Shown here in pieces: positions 33,769-44,200 of a stretch of DNA of 64,000 nt (the first letter of the stretch is position 1; each line of letters starts with the position of its first letter). The stretch is taken from positions 2,179,181 through 2,243,180 of the forward strand of contig CP013099.1 in NCBI GenBank assembly GCA_001447805.1. Reading direction: 5' to 3'. The notes beneath the pieces are model-generated. The model had not been told where the DNA came from and searched no databases. It was given only the letters and a program-made list of their open reading frames with translations. A program made the position numbers and the translations under genes. Origin of the DNA: Candidatus Tenderia electrophaga. Lineage in GTDB: Bacteria; Pseudomonadota; Gammaproteobacteria; Tenderiales; Tenderiaceae.

Positions 33769-33875
33769 ACGGACGAGTCTTGTGGCGGCACCCCCACATC
33801 CACCCCAACGCTCTGGTCGTCGCAAACCGTCCGGAAACACGCCCGAACTGCGGAGGGAGCAGTTCGGGCTTTTTT
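33769..33875 (+). ncRNA. Candidate small RNA, CRP-like promoter to terminator
   Basis: About 107 bases between a predicted CRP-dependent start and a strong intrinsic terminator. There is no ribosome-binding site and no convincing reading frame inside. The 5' end can pair (CGGACG 33770-33775 with CGTCCG 33828-33833), leaving a C/A-rich loop with CACCCCCACATCCACCCC-like composition. It could be a regulatory RNA similar in concept to CRP-controlled RNAs of enterics. The alternative is only the trailer of purB. Confidence 0.45.
33841..33875 (+). terminator. Strong intrinsic terminator downstream of purB
   Basis: Perfect 11-bp stem GCCCGAACTGC (33841-33851) with GCAGTTCGGGC (33859-33869), a 7-base loop and six T residues. 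Ends purB read-through and the candidate small RNA. Confidence 0.93.
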
Positions 33876-33934
33876 GTATCCGGTCACAATGCGGCTTAAA
33901 ATGGGATCAGTGCTTAGCAAGATGGGGAGTACAC

Positions 33935-34450
33935 ATGGCGTTACAGCTAGACGACTATATTCTGGGTGAAAGTGACGAGCTGCTCATGCTCGACAGCAGT
34001 GAGGACTGCAGTGCCGCCGTACTCGCCCTCACCCAACAGGCGAAACGGTCACTGGATATTTTCAGCCACAGCCTCGACCGCCGCGTATACAACGGCCAAG
34101 CCCTCTACAGCGCCGCACTCAAGCTGGCGACTTACAGCCGTTATTCCCAGATCCGCATCATCCTCAAGGACTCCACCGACGCGGTCAAACGCGGCAGTCG
34201 TCTGGTGGAGTTGAGTCACCGCCTCAGCAGCCGGGTGTTGATGCGCAAACCGCCGCTGGAATACCGCGATTTTGCCGAGGAGTTCGTCATCGCCGACGAC
34301 GTCGGACTGCTGCGGCGCAAGCTCGCCACGCGCTATGCAGGCGAATTCAGTTTTTACGAGCCCTTAACATGCCGCCAACTCAAAAAATTCTTCGACGAGT
34401 GCTGGGAAAAGAGCGCCCCGGACCCGGACCTGCGCCGCCTACACCTGTGA
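33935..34450 (+). CDS. Conserved PLD-like protein (DUF7931 type)
   Basis: A 171-residue cytoplasmic protein resembling the degenerate phospholipase-D-like group now called DUF7931; the label is tentative. The frame runs further upstream through the terminator, so the ATG at 33935 (GGGGAG ahead) is taken. Features are AKRSLDIFSHSLDRRVYN, YSRYSQIRIILKDSTDAV and EEFVIADDVGLLRRK. No HxKxxxxD catalytic motif is present. It overlaps the next gene by four bases (GTGA) and leads a three-gene unit. Confidence 0.78.
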   Translation: MALQLDDYILGESDELLMLDSSEDCSAAVLALTQQAKRSLDIFSHSLDRRVYNGQALYSAALKLATYSRYSQIRIILKDSTDAVKRGSRLVELSHRLSSRVLMRKPPLEYRDFAEEFVIADDVGLLRRKLATRYAGEFSFYEPLTCRQLKKFFDECWEKSAPDPDLRRLHL

Positions 34451-35259
34451 ACCGCCCACTGCCAGGCCCTGGCCATTGGCTCGCGCTGCTGCTCCTGCTG
34501 GGACTGGCGCAACATGCCATGGCCGAGGAAACCGTCAAGATCATCGCCCTCGAGCACCGTCTGGCGGCCGAATTGGTGCCGACACTGGAACCCTTCGTGG
34601 ATGAACAGGGCGTGCTTACCGCCAAGGACAACAAGCTCATTATTCGCAGCAGCCTGCGCAACATCGGCGAGATCCGGGAACTGGCCGAGCAATTGGACCA
34701 GCCGCTGCAACGCCTGTTGATCGAGGTGAGACAACCGCTGGCGGGCTCGCGCGCGGCCGAGCGCACCACCGTATCGGGCCAGAGCGAGTCGCCGGAGCAG
34801 ACGGCCAGAATCGTGATTGAACGCCACCGCAGCGCCGGTCGCGACCAGGCCGCCAGCGGGCAGCGCCTGCAAGTCCTGGACGGTCGCAGCGCCGTGATCA
34901 AGAGCGGCCAGCTCGTCCCCATGGCCAAGCGCCAGCTACGCGACGGTCAGGCCGAGACGGTGATCGAACATCAGGACGTCAGCAGCGGGTTTCGCGTCAC
35001 CCCTCATCTCACCGGTGACGACCGTGTGATGCTCCAGATTGCCCCCTTCAGCGCCACGCTAGACAGTGGTGGGGGCGGCGTCATCAACCGCCAACAGGCC
35101 GTCACCACCGTCTCGGGCAAGCTGGGCGAATGGCTGGAGATCGGCGGGATCAGTGACAGCCAACAGGAACAAGAGCAGGAACAGACGCGCGTCTATGCCA
35201 CGCACCGGCGCGATGAACAACAGCGCCGTATATTGATCAAAGTCACCAGACTGGAGTAA
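34447..35259 (+). CDS. Orphan exported secretin-domain protein
   Basis: A 270-residue protein starting at GTG 34447 (overlapping the previous stop as GTGA). Signal peptide with long leucine core (LALLLLLGLAQHAMAEE), a short N1-like domain (VKIIALEHRLAAELVPTLEPFV, residues about 27-100) and a C-terminal segment resembling the secretin core, with EHQDVSSGFRVTPHLTGDDR, VMLQIAPFSATL and the TTVSGKLGEWLEIGG ending. The usual gate and multimer size are lacking, so it is unlikely to form a full secretion pore. A Gln/Glu repeat (QQEQEQEQ) lies near the end. It is followed by a metal permease. Confidence 0.78.
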   Translation: MNRPLPGPGHWLALLLLLGLAQHAMAEETVKIIALEHRLAAELVPTLEPFVDEQGVLTAKDNKLIIRSSLRNIGEIRELAEQLDQPLQRLLIEVRQPLAGSRAAERTTVSGQSESPEQTARIVIERHRSAGRDQAASGQRLQVLDGRSAVIKSGQLVPMAKRQLRDGQAETVIEHQDVSSGFRVTPHLTGDDRVMLQIAPFSATLDSGGGGVINRQQAVTTVSGKLGEWLEIGGISDSQQEQEQEQTRVYATHRRDEQQRRILIKVTRLE

Positions 35260-35268
35260 ATAACCGCG

Positions 35269-36369
35269 ATGATGGCCATTCTGGAAAATCTTGCCGATAT
35301 CTCTCTCGAGGCGGCGCCCTGGCTGCTGCTGGGATTCCTGTGCGCCGGTCTGATCAAGGCCTGGTTGCCGGCAGACCTGATCAACCGCTGGCTCGGCGGC
35401 GACGGCATCTGGCCGGTGACCAAGGCGGCCTTGATCGGCGCACCCTTGCCGCTGTGCTCCTGCGGCGTGTTGCCCGCCGCCACCAGCCTGCGCCGCAACG
35501 GCGCCTCACGCAGTTCCACCGTGTCCTTCCTCATCGCCACGCCGGAGACCGGGGTGGACTCCCTCGCCCTGTCCTACGCCCTGCTGGGGCCGGTGATGGC
35601 GCTGATCAGACCGGTGGCGGCCATCGGCAGCGCCATCTTCACCGGTCTGCTGACGCTGGTCTTCGGCGCCGAACGGGCGCGTGCGCAGGTGCCCGCGGAC
35701 GGCGACATGCTTGCGGTTTTTGAAGAGTCATGCGGCGACAACCAGTGTTCCGATAAACGCTGTACAACCCCGCCGGTCACACGGCAAGGACTGATCTCCC
35801 GCACCCTCGATGGCCTACGCTACGGCCTGGTGGACATGGTGGACGACCTGGTGCTGTGGCTGGCCTTCGGCCTGCTGTTGGCGGCGCTGATGCAGACCTT
35901 CGCCCCGCCCATGGTACTCGCCGACTGGGGGAGCGGCCTGCCGGCCATGCTGTTGATGCTGCTGGTGGGGATTCCTACCTACATCTGCGCCACCGCCTCC
36001 ACGCCCATCGCCGCAGCGCTGCTGATCGCCGGCGTCTCGCCGGGCACGGTGCTGGTGTTTCTGCTGGCCGGACCGGCGACCAATATCGCCACCATGGGCG
36101 TGATCCATCAGGAAATGGGAACCAAGGTGCTGATCGCCTATCTGACCGGCATCGCTGTCAGCAGCGTCGGTTTCGGTCTGCTCACCGATGCCCTGCTGCA
36201 GGCTTACGGCATCGATGTCCATGCCCAGGTCAGCGCCGCCCCTGACTGGCTGCCGGCATGGCTGGTGTATTCGGCGGCTACGGTACTATTATTGGCCGCC
36301 GTGGTGTCGCTGGCCAAGAGGCTGCAGCAGCGCCTGCCCTCCGCGGCACGCGAGAACCACAGCCACTAG
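35269..36369 (+). CDS. SO_0444-type Cu/Zn efflux permease
   Basis: A 366-residue permease with eight to ten membrane helices, of the DUF318/ArsP-related group that includes the SO_0444 copper/zinc exporter. The defining motif is PLPLCSCGVLPAATSLRR at about residues 61-78. The second half repeats GIPTYICATASTPIAAALL with a possible metal cysteine. A Cys-containing cytoplasmic loop (ESCGDNQCSDKRC, about 151-163) and a C-terminal HSH could bind metal. ATG at 35269 or 35272. Ten bases after the secretin-domain gene. Confidence 0.88.
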   Translation: MMAILENLADISLEAAPWLLLGFLCAGLIKAWLPADLINRWLGGDGIWPVTKAALIGAPLPLCSCGVLPAATSLRRNGASRSSTVSFLIATPETGVDSLALSYALLGPVMALIRPVAAIGSAIFTGLLTLVFGAERARAQVPADGDMLAVFEESCGDNQCSDKRCTTPPVTRQGLISRTLDGLRYGLVDMVDDLVLWLAFGLLLAALMQTFAPPMVLADWGSGLPAMLLMLLVGIPTYICATASTPIAAALLIAGVSPGTVLVFLLAGPATNIATMGVIHQEMGTKVLIAYLTGIAVSSVGFGLLTDALLQAYGIDVHAQVSAAPDWLPAWLVYSAATVLLLAAVVSLAKRLQQRLPSAARENHSH

Positions 36370-36520
36370 CCTGCAATTTCACCGGGCGGCTGTGGCGTCG
36401 AAGGCTGACACGGATGGAGGACTCTCAAACCCTGTCGAGCGAGCCGGCATCGCCATTCCTGTTCCCACCTTCGGCCTTTCACGAGTGAGGCGGGGCTGCG
36501 CACCCGATGAGACAGGCGGG

Positions 36521-38320
36521 CTAGCGCCCGCGCAGGAACAGCTTGTCCAATTCCCCCATGGACAACTGCACCCAGGTGGGACGGCCGTGATTGCACTGGC
36601 CGCTGCGCTCGGTGCGTTCCATGTCGCGCAACAGGGCGTTCATTTCAGGCACCGTGAGCTGGCGGCTGGCGCGCACCGAACCGTGACAGGCCATGGTAGA
36701 GAGGATCGCATTACAGCGCTCCTGGATACGATTGCTTTCCCCCGCCACCGCCAGATCCGAGAGCACATCGGTGACCAGGGGCTTGGCGTTGGCCTGTCGC
36801 AGTAAGGCCGGCACGGCGCGGATCATCAGGGTCTCGGGGCCGATGCGATCCAATTCAAACCCCAGTCCACGCAGAAACTCGGCATGTTGTTCGGCCAGCT
36901 GCGCCTCTTTGGCGCTGACACTCATGGATTCAGGCACCAGCAGCGGCTGGGCACGCACCCCCGCATCGCCCCAGGCCTGCTTCATACGCTCATAGGTAAT
37001 GCGCTCGTGCGCGGCGTGCATATCCACCAACACCAAGCCCGTGTCGTTCTGGGCCAGAACATAAATCCCGTGCAGCTGCGCCAGCGCAAAGCCAAGCGGT
37101 GGAGCCTCGCCAGATTGCGGCGCGGGCCGCTCGGCGACGGCGCTATCGGCCAGGGCGCGCATACCTTCATAGGCCGCCCGGCCCTCCTGCACGCCGAGGG
37201 CGAAGCCGTGTTGGCGCGGCGCCGGCGCGCTGCCGAGACGGGGCTGAGCGGGGCCAGGATTGCCGGCGGGGACGGCATACTCCCCCGGCGATTGCGACTG
37301 GGGCTGCCCGCCCCCCGGACGCAGGTCGGCCAGGCAGCGGTGCAGGCTGGAAAACAGGAAATCATGCACCATGCGGCTTTCGCGAAAGCGCACTTCGTGT
37401 TTGGTGGGATGGACATTGACGTCCACCTCTTCGGCCGGCACTTCCAGATAAAGCACGAAGGCCGGCTGACGGCCGTGGTACATCACATCCTGGTAAGCCT
37501 TGCGCACCGCATGAGCGATGACCTTGTCCTTGACCATGCGCGCGTTGACGTAAAAGTACTGCAGATCGGCCTGACTGCGGGAAAAGGTGGGCAGGCCGAC
37601 CCAGCCCCACAGCCTGAGTCCGCCGCGCTCGACATCGATCTCGGCAGATTGCTCCACAAAAGGTTTGCCGCAGATGGCGCCGATGCGGCGGCGGCGTCCT
37701 TCCTGATCACTGGCGGCGCGCCATTGATGCAGCGACTTCTGATCATGCTTGAGGCTGATCGCCACGTCGAAACGGCTTAGGCCGATGCGTCGCACCACGT
37801 CCTCCAGATGTTTGAACTCGGTACGCTCGGTGCGCAGGAACTTGCGCCGCGCCGGGGTGTTGAAAAACAGATCGCGGATTTCGATCGTGGTGCCCACCGG
37901 ATGGGCCGCAGGCTGTGCCTTGGCCTTACCCTCACCGCCACTGACGGCGATCTGCCGGCCCTGTTCTTCATCCCGGTAGCGCGACACCAGGCGCAGCCGC
38001 GAGACCGATGCGATACTGGGCAGGGCCTCGCCGCGAAAACCGAGACTGGACACGTGGCTGAGGTCATCGAATTGGCTGATCTTGCTGGTGGCATGACGGC
38101 TCAGTGCCAGTACCAGGTCGTCCGGATGTATCCCCGCGCCGTTGTCGCGCACCCGAATCAGGGCGATGCCGCCTTTTTCCACCTCAAGTTCGATATGATC
38201 GGCGCCGGCATCCAGGCTGTTTTCAATCAATTCCTTGACCACAGACGAGGGCCGCTCGACCACCTCACCGGCGGCGATCTGGTTGGCGAGATGGGTGGAA
38301 AGACGCTGAACTCGTTTCAC
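36521..38320 (-). CDS. mutL: DNA mismatch repair protein MutL with endonuclease motif
   Basis: Couples MutS mismatch recognition to strand excision. N-terminal GHKL ATPase: [31 protein letters not shown] and the [11 protein letters not shown] lid. A Pro/Gly/Ser/Ala-rich linker (about 345-410) follows, then the C-terminal dimer domain. This carries [12 protein letters not shown] at about 433-444, the D[M/Q]HA-x2-E-x4-E metal motif of nicking MutL proteins, and the CNHGRPTW motif near the end. E. coli MutL lacks both. The GTG at 38320 is the start; no better codon is seen. The 599-residue product is last in smc-zipA-tsaE-amiC-mutL. Confidence 0.96.
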   Translation of the reverse strand: MKRVQRLSTHLANQIAAGEVVERPSSVVKELIENSLDAGADHIELEVEKGGIALIRVRDNGAGIHPDDLVLALSRHATSKISQFDDLSHVSSLGFRGEALPSIASVSRLRLVSRYRDEEQGRQIAVSGGEGKAKAQPAAHPVGTTIEIRDLFFNTPARRKFLRTERTEFKHLEDVVRRIGLSRFDVAISLKHDQKSLHQWRAASDQEGRRRRIGAICGKPFVEQSAEIDVERGGLRLWGWVGLPTFSRSQADLQYFYVNARMVKDKVIAHAVRKAYQDVMYHGRQPAFVLYLEVPAEEVDVNVHPTKHEVRFRESRMVHDFLFSSLHRCLADLRPGGGQPQSQSPGEYAVPAGNPGPAQPRLGSAPAPRQHGFALGVQEGRAAYEGMRALADSAVAERPAPQSGEAPPLGFALAQLHGIYVLAQNDTGLVLVDMHAAHERITYERMKQAWGDAGVRAQPLLVPESMSVSAKEAQLAEQHAEFLRGLGFELDRIGPETLMIRAVPALLRQANAKPLVTDVLSDLAVAGESNRIQERCNAILSTMACHGSVRASRQLTVPEMNALLRDMERTERSGQCNHGRPTWVQLSMGELDKLFLRGR

Positions 38321-38404
38321 GGCGGGACCACACTGGCTTGCTCAAATAAGCCTGAGATTATACGGCAAGCGAGTGACGCTTTCAGCGCCCCCACAATTGG
38401 CCGC

Positions 38405-39736
38405 TTAACTGTCGCTGGTGGGAATGTGCAAAACCTGCCCGATACGCAGACTGTCAGACTGGAGCTGATTGGCCAGCCGCAAGGTATCGAGACTGACATG
38501 ATAGCGTGAGGCGATTTCCGACAGCGTCTCGCCCCGGCGAATCACATGTTCGCGTGCCGCGATGCGCGTGCCGGGCGGAGGGTTGGATATAAAATAGCTG
38601 CGAATGCCGGCCATCATGGCGTCGGCCAACTGTTGCTGATAGCGCCATGAACGTAGATTGTGTTCTTCCGTGGGATTGGAGATGAAGGCGGTTTCCACCA
38701 AAATCGATGGAATATCAGGGGATTTCAATACCGCAAATCCGGCCTGCTGCACATGACGCTTATGGATTCTGGCAACCCCCTGCAGGCCTTTCAAGATACG
38801 GTCGGCCACATCCAGACTGTCTTCGATCGTGGCGCTCTGGGACAGATCCAGCAACACCGAGGCCAGCATATCGTCTTTGTCATCCAGGGTGACGCCACCC
38901 ACCAGGTCCGAGGCGTTCTCACGATTGGCCAGCAATTTAGCGGCCTCGCTGGTGGCCCCGCTCTGAGAAAGCGCATACACCGATGCCCCCTTGGCGCGCG
39001 GATCGGGGAAGGCGTCGGCATGGATGGAAATAAAGATGTCAGCCTTGTGACGGCGCGCCTTCTCCTTGCGATCACCCAGCTTGATAAAGTAGTCACCGTC
39101 GCGAATCATCAGCGGGCGCATGCCTTCTTCCCGTTCCACCAGCTTTTCCAGTTTGCGGGCGATGGCCAGCACTACGTCTTTTTCCAGCGTACCCTTGCGG
39201 CCTTTGGCGCCCGGGTCGATACCGCCATGACCGGCATCAATGGCGACGATGATGTCGCGGTTTTGCGGCGCCACCACGATTTCCTTTTTGACTTGCGGCG
39301 CCGGCGCCACCGGCGCTGGTGTCTTGACCATGCGTTGCGGCACGCCGCCGGCCAGCTCAATCACCAATCGGTATCCCCTCTTACCCGCGGGCGTGAGTAG
39401 ATACACCTTGCCCGGGGCAACGCGATCCAGCTCAAACACCAAGCGCAGGTCGGTGCCTTTGCGCACGCCGTTGCGCAGCTTGGTAATGGCGCTGCCGTTG
39501 AAATCGAGACTGGGTGTATGGCCCTTGCCGACCACATCGAGCAGGTCGACCACGAAGCGATCAGGACGGGAAAGCGTGAAATATTTGTACTTGACCGGAC
39601 CGTTGAGATCGACCACGACCTTGCTGTGATCGTCGTAATGGCCGACGCGCAAACTGCTGAAATCCAGCGTTCTTGCCGCCCAACTCGCAGTGGTCGGCAG
39701 CAGGCAGAGTATTAGCAGATAGATTAGACGCCGCAT
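38405..39736 (-). CDS. amiC: N-acetylmuramoyl-L-alanine amidase with AMIN and LysM domains
   Basis: Periplasmic zinc amidase that cuts stem peptides from septal peptidoglycan during cell separation. ATG at 39736 (GGAG ahead) gives 443 residues with a signal peptide (MRRLIYLLILCLLPTTASWAA). An AMIN domain follows (about 22-125), then Amidase_3 (about 170-385) with zinc ligands in AIDAGHGGIDPGAKG, ADIFISIHADAF and VETAFISNP. A C-terminal LysM (398-443) reads HVIRRGETLSEIASRY. The AmiB/AmiC class; the LysM end is more AmiB-like, so the symbol is approximate. It lies between tsaE and mutL, as amiB does in E. coli. Confidence 0.92.
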   Translation of the reverse strand: MRRLIYLLILCLLPTTASWAARTLDFSSLRVGHYDDHSKVVVDLNGPVKYKYFTLSRPDRFVVDLLDVVGKGHTPSLDFNGSAITKLRNGVRKGTDLRLVFELDRVAPGKVYLLTPAGKRGYRLVIELAGGVPQRMVKTPAPVAPAPQVKKEIVVAPQNRDIIVAIDAGHGGIDPGAKGRKGTLEKDVVLAIARKLEKLVEREEGMRPLMIRDGDYFIKLGDRKEKARRHKADIFISIHADAFPDPRAKGASVYALSQSGATSEAAKLLANRENASDLVGGVTLDDKDDMLASVLLDLSQSATIEDSLDVADRILKGLQGVARIHKRHVQQAGFAVLKSPDIPSILVETAFISNPTEEHNLRSWRYQQQLADAMMAGIRSYFISNPPPGTRIAAREHVIRRGETLSEIASRYHVSLDTLRLANQLQSDSLRIGQVLHIPTSDS

Positions 39737-39898
39737 GACTCCAACCCCTTTGTTGTTATTCCTCGAGGCACGGGATGACCCCTTAAAATAATACTTTAGC
39801 TTTTTCTCATATTTTCCAGAAAGATACAAGACTTTCCTAGAAAAAAGACAAATTACGGATGCTTCACCCTTGTTTCTTCGTCTGTACCCGCCATAACT

Positions 39899-40366
39899 TT
39901 AGCCCATAGTGTGGGACAGTTGCGCGAGCGTTGCCTTGAACCGCATCCCGGCATCGCTTATCGGCGTCAGGCTCACCGCCCTGCCCTGACCCGAATACTG
40001 GATCTCCACCACCAGATCAGCAGCCGGCAGTACGCCCGCCCCCTTTTGCGGCCATTCCACCAGCAGAATCACGTCCTGATCCAACCAGTCGCGCAGCCCC
40101 AGAAATTCCAGCTCTTCGGGGTCGGCCAGACGATATAAGTCCAGGTGATAGACCTGGCATTGCGGCAGGTCATAGGGTTCGACCAAGGTGTAGGTCGGAC
40201 TGCGCACCGCGCCCTTATGGCCGAGGGCCTGCAAAAAGCCGCGCGCCAGGGTGGACTTACCGGCCCCCAACTCGCCGCGCAGATAGATCACGCAGCGTGG
40301 CGGGCAGGTGTGCGCCAGCTGCGCCCCCAACGCGCGCATCGCGGCATCGGTTTCGATGTTCAACAT
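39899..40366 (-). CDS. tsaE: tRNA t6A37 synthesis ATPase TsaE
   Basis: ATPase partner of TsaB/TsaD in forming t6A at tRNA position 37. The 155-residue product has Walker A LRGELGAGKSTLARGFLQAL, the RSPTYTLVEPYDL switch region and the VYHLDLYRLADPEELEFLG stretch with a metal-binding Asp. WPQKGAGVLPAADL is typical of the C-terminus. It starts 7 bases after the zipA stop and precedes amiC by 160 bases. Confidence 0.95.
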   Translation of the reverse strand: MLNIETDAAMRALGAQLAHTCPPRCVIYLRGELGAGKSTLARGFLQALGHKGAVRSPTYTLVEPYDLPQCQVYHLDLYRLADPEELEFLGLRDWLDQDVILLVEWPQKGAGVLPAADLVVEIQYSGQGRAVSLTPISDAGMRFKATLAQLSHTMG

Positions 40367-40373
40367 TGTCAGC

Positions 40374-41258
40374 TTAGGCGCTGGCCAGCCACTTGCAATC
40401 GTATTCGGCGATTTGCTGGCGGATATGGTCGACGGCGGAATGGGTCAACACGCTGCGGGTTTCGTCACGCAACTCGCCGCCTAGTTTTTGCGCCAGCTGC
40501 TGCGCAACGATCAGCATGGTGTCGAAGGCAGCCAGGCCGCTGGCGGTGTCGTTGGGCATTTGAATAAACAGACTGACACCGGGGGTGGAGAGCTGCTCCA
40601 GGTCATCGAGATCGAAGACACCGGGCTTGACCATGTTCACCAGACCGAACAGCGGTGCGTCATTCTCAATATATTGGAAGATCTGCATATCCGGACCATA
40701 GCGCAGGCCGCTGCGCTCGATCATCTCGATCAGGGCCGGACCGATGAAGTGTTGTCCCGGCGGCGCCATGACATTGAGGATAATCACCTTGTCAGGCGCC
40801 TCGTGCTTGTGGCCCTTCTTTTCTGGGGGGGCTTGCGCCGCCGGCGACTCGGCCTCCTGATGATTGCCGCGCAATTTGCCCAGCACGGAACGCACCCGTT
40901 TGGTGACGGGTGCCGCCGCCGTTTTACGTTCGTGTGCGCGGGCATCGTCAGCGTCCACTTTGATTCGGAATGGCTCCGCGCCCGCGTCTTCATCAACCAG
41001 GGGGGCATCAACAGTGCGCGGGGGCGGGGATTCGCCTTCCAGGTCGTGCGCATCCGCGGCGCTGTTTGCGACCGGGTGCGGGGCCGACGGCGGTTCGTCG
41101 GCGGCGCCCTCCCGCCCTGGTCCGGCCTTGGAAAACAACACACTGTGATCGATATCATCCCAACTGCGGCGCCGCTGGGTCTTACTGCGCATCCTGGCCA
41201 CCCCGGCCAGAATCATGATGACGCCGATGACAACCAGAACTATGAGTAGCGAATCCAT
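40374..41258 (-). CDS. zipA: Cell division protein ZipA
   Basis: Tethers FtsZ to the inner membrane at the division site. The frame is open far upstream inside smc, but ATG at 41258 gives MDSLLIVLVVIGVIMILAGV, the expected N-terminal membrane anchor with the N-terminus outside. A charged region and a long acidic/proline-rich linker (about 30-150) follow. The FtsZ-binding domain (about 160-290) shows VIILNVMAPPGQHFIGPAL and QYIENDAPLFGLVNMVKPG. The 294-residue product follows smc by 40 bases, the pseudomonad order, but ligA is not next. Confidence 0.93.
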   Translation of the reverse strand: MDSLLIVLVVIGVIMILAGVARMRSKTQRRRSWDDIDHSVLFSKAGPGREGAADEPPSAPHPVANSAADAHDLEGESPPPRTVDAPLVDEDAGAEPFRIKVDADDARAHERKTAAAPVTKRVRSVLGKLRGNHQEAESPAAQAPPEKKGHKHEAPDKVIILNVMAPPGQHFIGPALIEMIERSGLRYGPDMQIFQYIENDAPLFGLVNMVKPGVFDLDDLEQLSTPGVSLFIQMPNDTASGLAAFDTMLIVAQQLAQKLGGELRDETRSVLTHSAVDHIRQQIAEYDCKWLASA

Positions 41259-41298
41259 TGGTCTATTTCCGTGAACTCCTATGCGTGAGTGGCTGTTG

Positions 41299-44200
41299 CT
41301 AACCCACCATGCGGACGGCTTCGTCCACATCCACCGCCACCATGCGCGACACGCCGGGTTCGTGCATGGTGACACCGGCGAGATGATCCGACATCTCCAT
41401 GGTGGTCTTGTTGTGGGTAATAAAAATGAACTGCACCTTCTCGGACATTTCTTTGACCATGGTGCAGAAGCGGCCCACATTGGCCTCGTCCAGCGGCGCG
41501 TCGACCTCGTCCAGCATACAAAACGGCGCCGGATTGAGCTGGAAGATGGAGAACACCAAGGCCACGGCGGTAAGGGCCTTTTCACCCCCCGATAACAAAT
41601 GAATACTGGAATTGCGCTTGCCCGGCGGCCGCGCCATCACCGCCACGCCGGTATCGAGCAGGTCTTCGCCGGTGAGTTCCAGATAGGCATGACCACCCCC
41701 GAACAGGCGCGGGAACAGCTCTTTGACGCCGTCGTTGACCTTGTCGAAGGTATCCTTGAAGCGGGTGCGCGTCTCCTTGTCGATCTTGCGGATGGCGTTC
41801 TCCAGGGTGGTCAGGGCGTCGATCAGGTCGGCGTTCTGTTTGTCCAGATAATTCTTGCGTTCGGATTGTTCCTCGAACTCCTCGATGGCGGCCAGGTTGA
41901 TGGCGCCAAGGCGCTGGATACGCTGGCCGATCTCATTGACCTGTTCCTGCCACTGGGCCTCCTGGGCCGCGTCGGGCAGCCCTTGTCTGACCTCGTCCAT
42001 GACGAAGCCGGTTTCGGCGAATTGTTCCTGCACGGTCTGGCAGCGGACGCGGTATTCCTGACTCGCCATGCGGAGCTTTTCCAGCTGGGAACGGATCTCC
42101 TGGGAACGCTGTTCGGCCTGGTTGCGTTCGTCGGCCAGCTCGCGCATGGTGTGGTCGATCTCTTCCATGGCGCGGCGCGCCTGTTGCAACTCCTCTTCCA
42201 CACCGAGGCGCTTGGCCAGTTTTTCCTCCAATTCCTGTGTCATGTCGGCCACCGGGTCGCCCTCGCTCCGCAGCTGGGCCTGCAGCTCTTCGCGGCGCCG
42301 TTCCAGGTGACTCAACTGGCCCTGCATACGCTCCAAGCGCTGCTGGGTACCTTCCAGCTGGGCGCGCAGCGATTGCAGCTTGAGGGCAAGCTCATGGGCA
42401 CGGTCCCGGTCTGCGCGCGCCTGCTGGCGACTCTGCTCCAGGCGTTGACGCAATGCATCGCGTCGCTGCTGCAACTCATGCCGGGTCTGTTCGAAGTTCT
42501 CGGTCTTGGCTAGGATCTCATCCAGGCGGGCGCGCGCTTCTGCCAGAGACGCCTCCATGTCCTGACGCTGCTGGCGCAGGTCGACGATGTCGCCTTCCAG
42601 GCGCTGCTTACGGCTATGGAATTGTTGCATGCGCTCCTGGCGCGCGCTCAACTGGGACTCGATGCCGGATTTAGACTGGGTCACCTGTCTGAGCGTACCC
42701 TGCAGTTCTTCCTGAGCGCGCTCCAGCGCCTGCTGGCGCGTACGACTCTGCTGCAGCTTGGCCTGCAGCTCATCCACCCGCTCAGCAGTTTCCTCAATCT
42801 CGCTTTGCAGCGATTTCAGTTCCTGTTCGCGCTGCAGCACACCGGCCTTTTCATCTACGCCGCGTGACACGCGCAGCCAGTCGCGGCCCAGCCAGACACC
42901 GTCGCGGGTGACGATGGATTCCGACGCTTTGATCTGTGAGCGCAGCGCCAAGGCCTGTTCCAGGGTCTCGGCGGCATACACCCCACTCAGCAGGGAGGCC
43001 ATGGAATAAGCACAGCGGACCTTGTCGAGCAGAGGCGTGCCGGCGCCACCGGTCTCCACTTGACCCGCATCCATGCCTGTATCGAACAGGGACAAGGCCC
43101 CCTTGTCCAGATCGCTCAGGGCGTCAGCGACGGCCTCCATGCCCTCGACACAGACCGATTCCAGGTGCAGGCCAAGGGCCGTCTCAACCGCCTTTTCCCA
43201 GCCCGACTCGACGTCGATGTTCTGCGCCAGACGCGCGGCGTCGTCCAGCCCTTTGCGCTTGAGCCAGTCGTTGAGCGTGTGATCGTCCTTGCCCAGCGCC
43301 TGCTGTTGCAGGGCCTCCAGCGAGGCGCGCCGTCCCTGCATGCTCTGCAGCCGGCCGCGCTCGGCGTCCAGCTCGCCGCTCAGGGCCTGGGTGTGTTCGC
43401 GCTCATAGCGGATCTGTTCGGCCTGTTGTTCCGACTCGTGGTGCAGCTGGCCCAGCTGTTCCTCCGACTGCTCGCGCGCTTGGCTCAGCTCCGCGATCTC
43501 GCCTTCCAGACTGCCCGGCGACAACAGTCCCAGCTCGTCCTCCATGCGCTGCATGCGCTGATTGACTTGCGCCAGGCTCTGCTCCTGATGCTGGATGCGG
43601 GTCTTCTCCACCTCGGCGCTGCGGATGTGTTCGGACGAGGTCTGGTTGAATTCGTCCCATTGCTGCTGCCAGGTTTGCATCTCCTCTTCCGCGCCATCGC
43701 GCACCAAGGCGGATTCGCTTTCTTTTTCGCGCGCGACCAGGGATTCCTCTTCCAGTGACTCGAGGGACATTTTCAACTCATCAATGGCGTCACGGTCATT
43801 GCTGAGATGTTCAGTGGCTTCGCGCCAGGCCTCTTCCACCTCGCCCATCTCACGTTCCTGTTGCTGGCGTGTGTCACGGACGTGCTGGATGGTCTGTTCC
43901 AGGCGCGCGATCTCGGAGCCGATGGCATAGTAACGCCCTTGCACCTCGTTGAATCTTTCGTTGCTCTCCACCTGGTGCTCACGCTGGCTCTCGATGGCCG
44001 CCTCCAGCCCGCGCTGTTCGGCCACCTGGCCTTCCAGGGCGGTCTCCTGGGCCTGGATCTGCTTATCACGCTCCTTGACGGTGGCCTCCAGGTTGGCGAA
44101 TTTGAGCGCCAACAGCTCGGCCTTGAGTTTGCGCTCATCCTCTTTATAGGCCTTGTATTTTTCCGCTGTCTTGGCCTGACGCTGCAAGGTGGCGAGGCGT

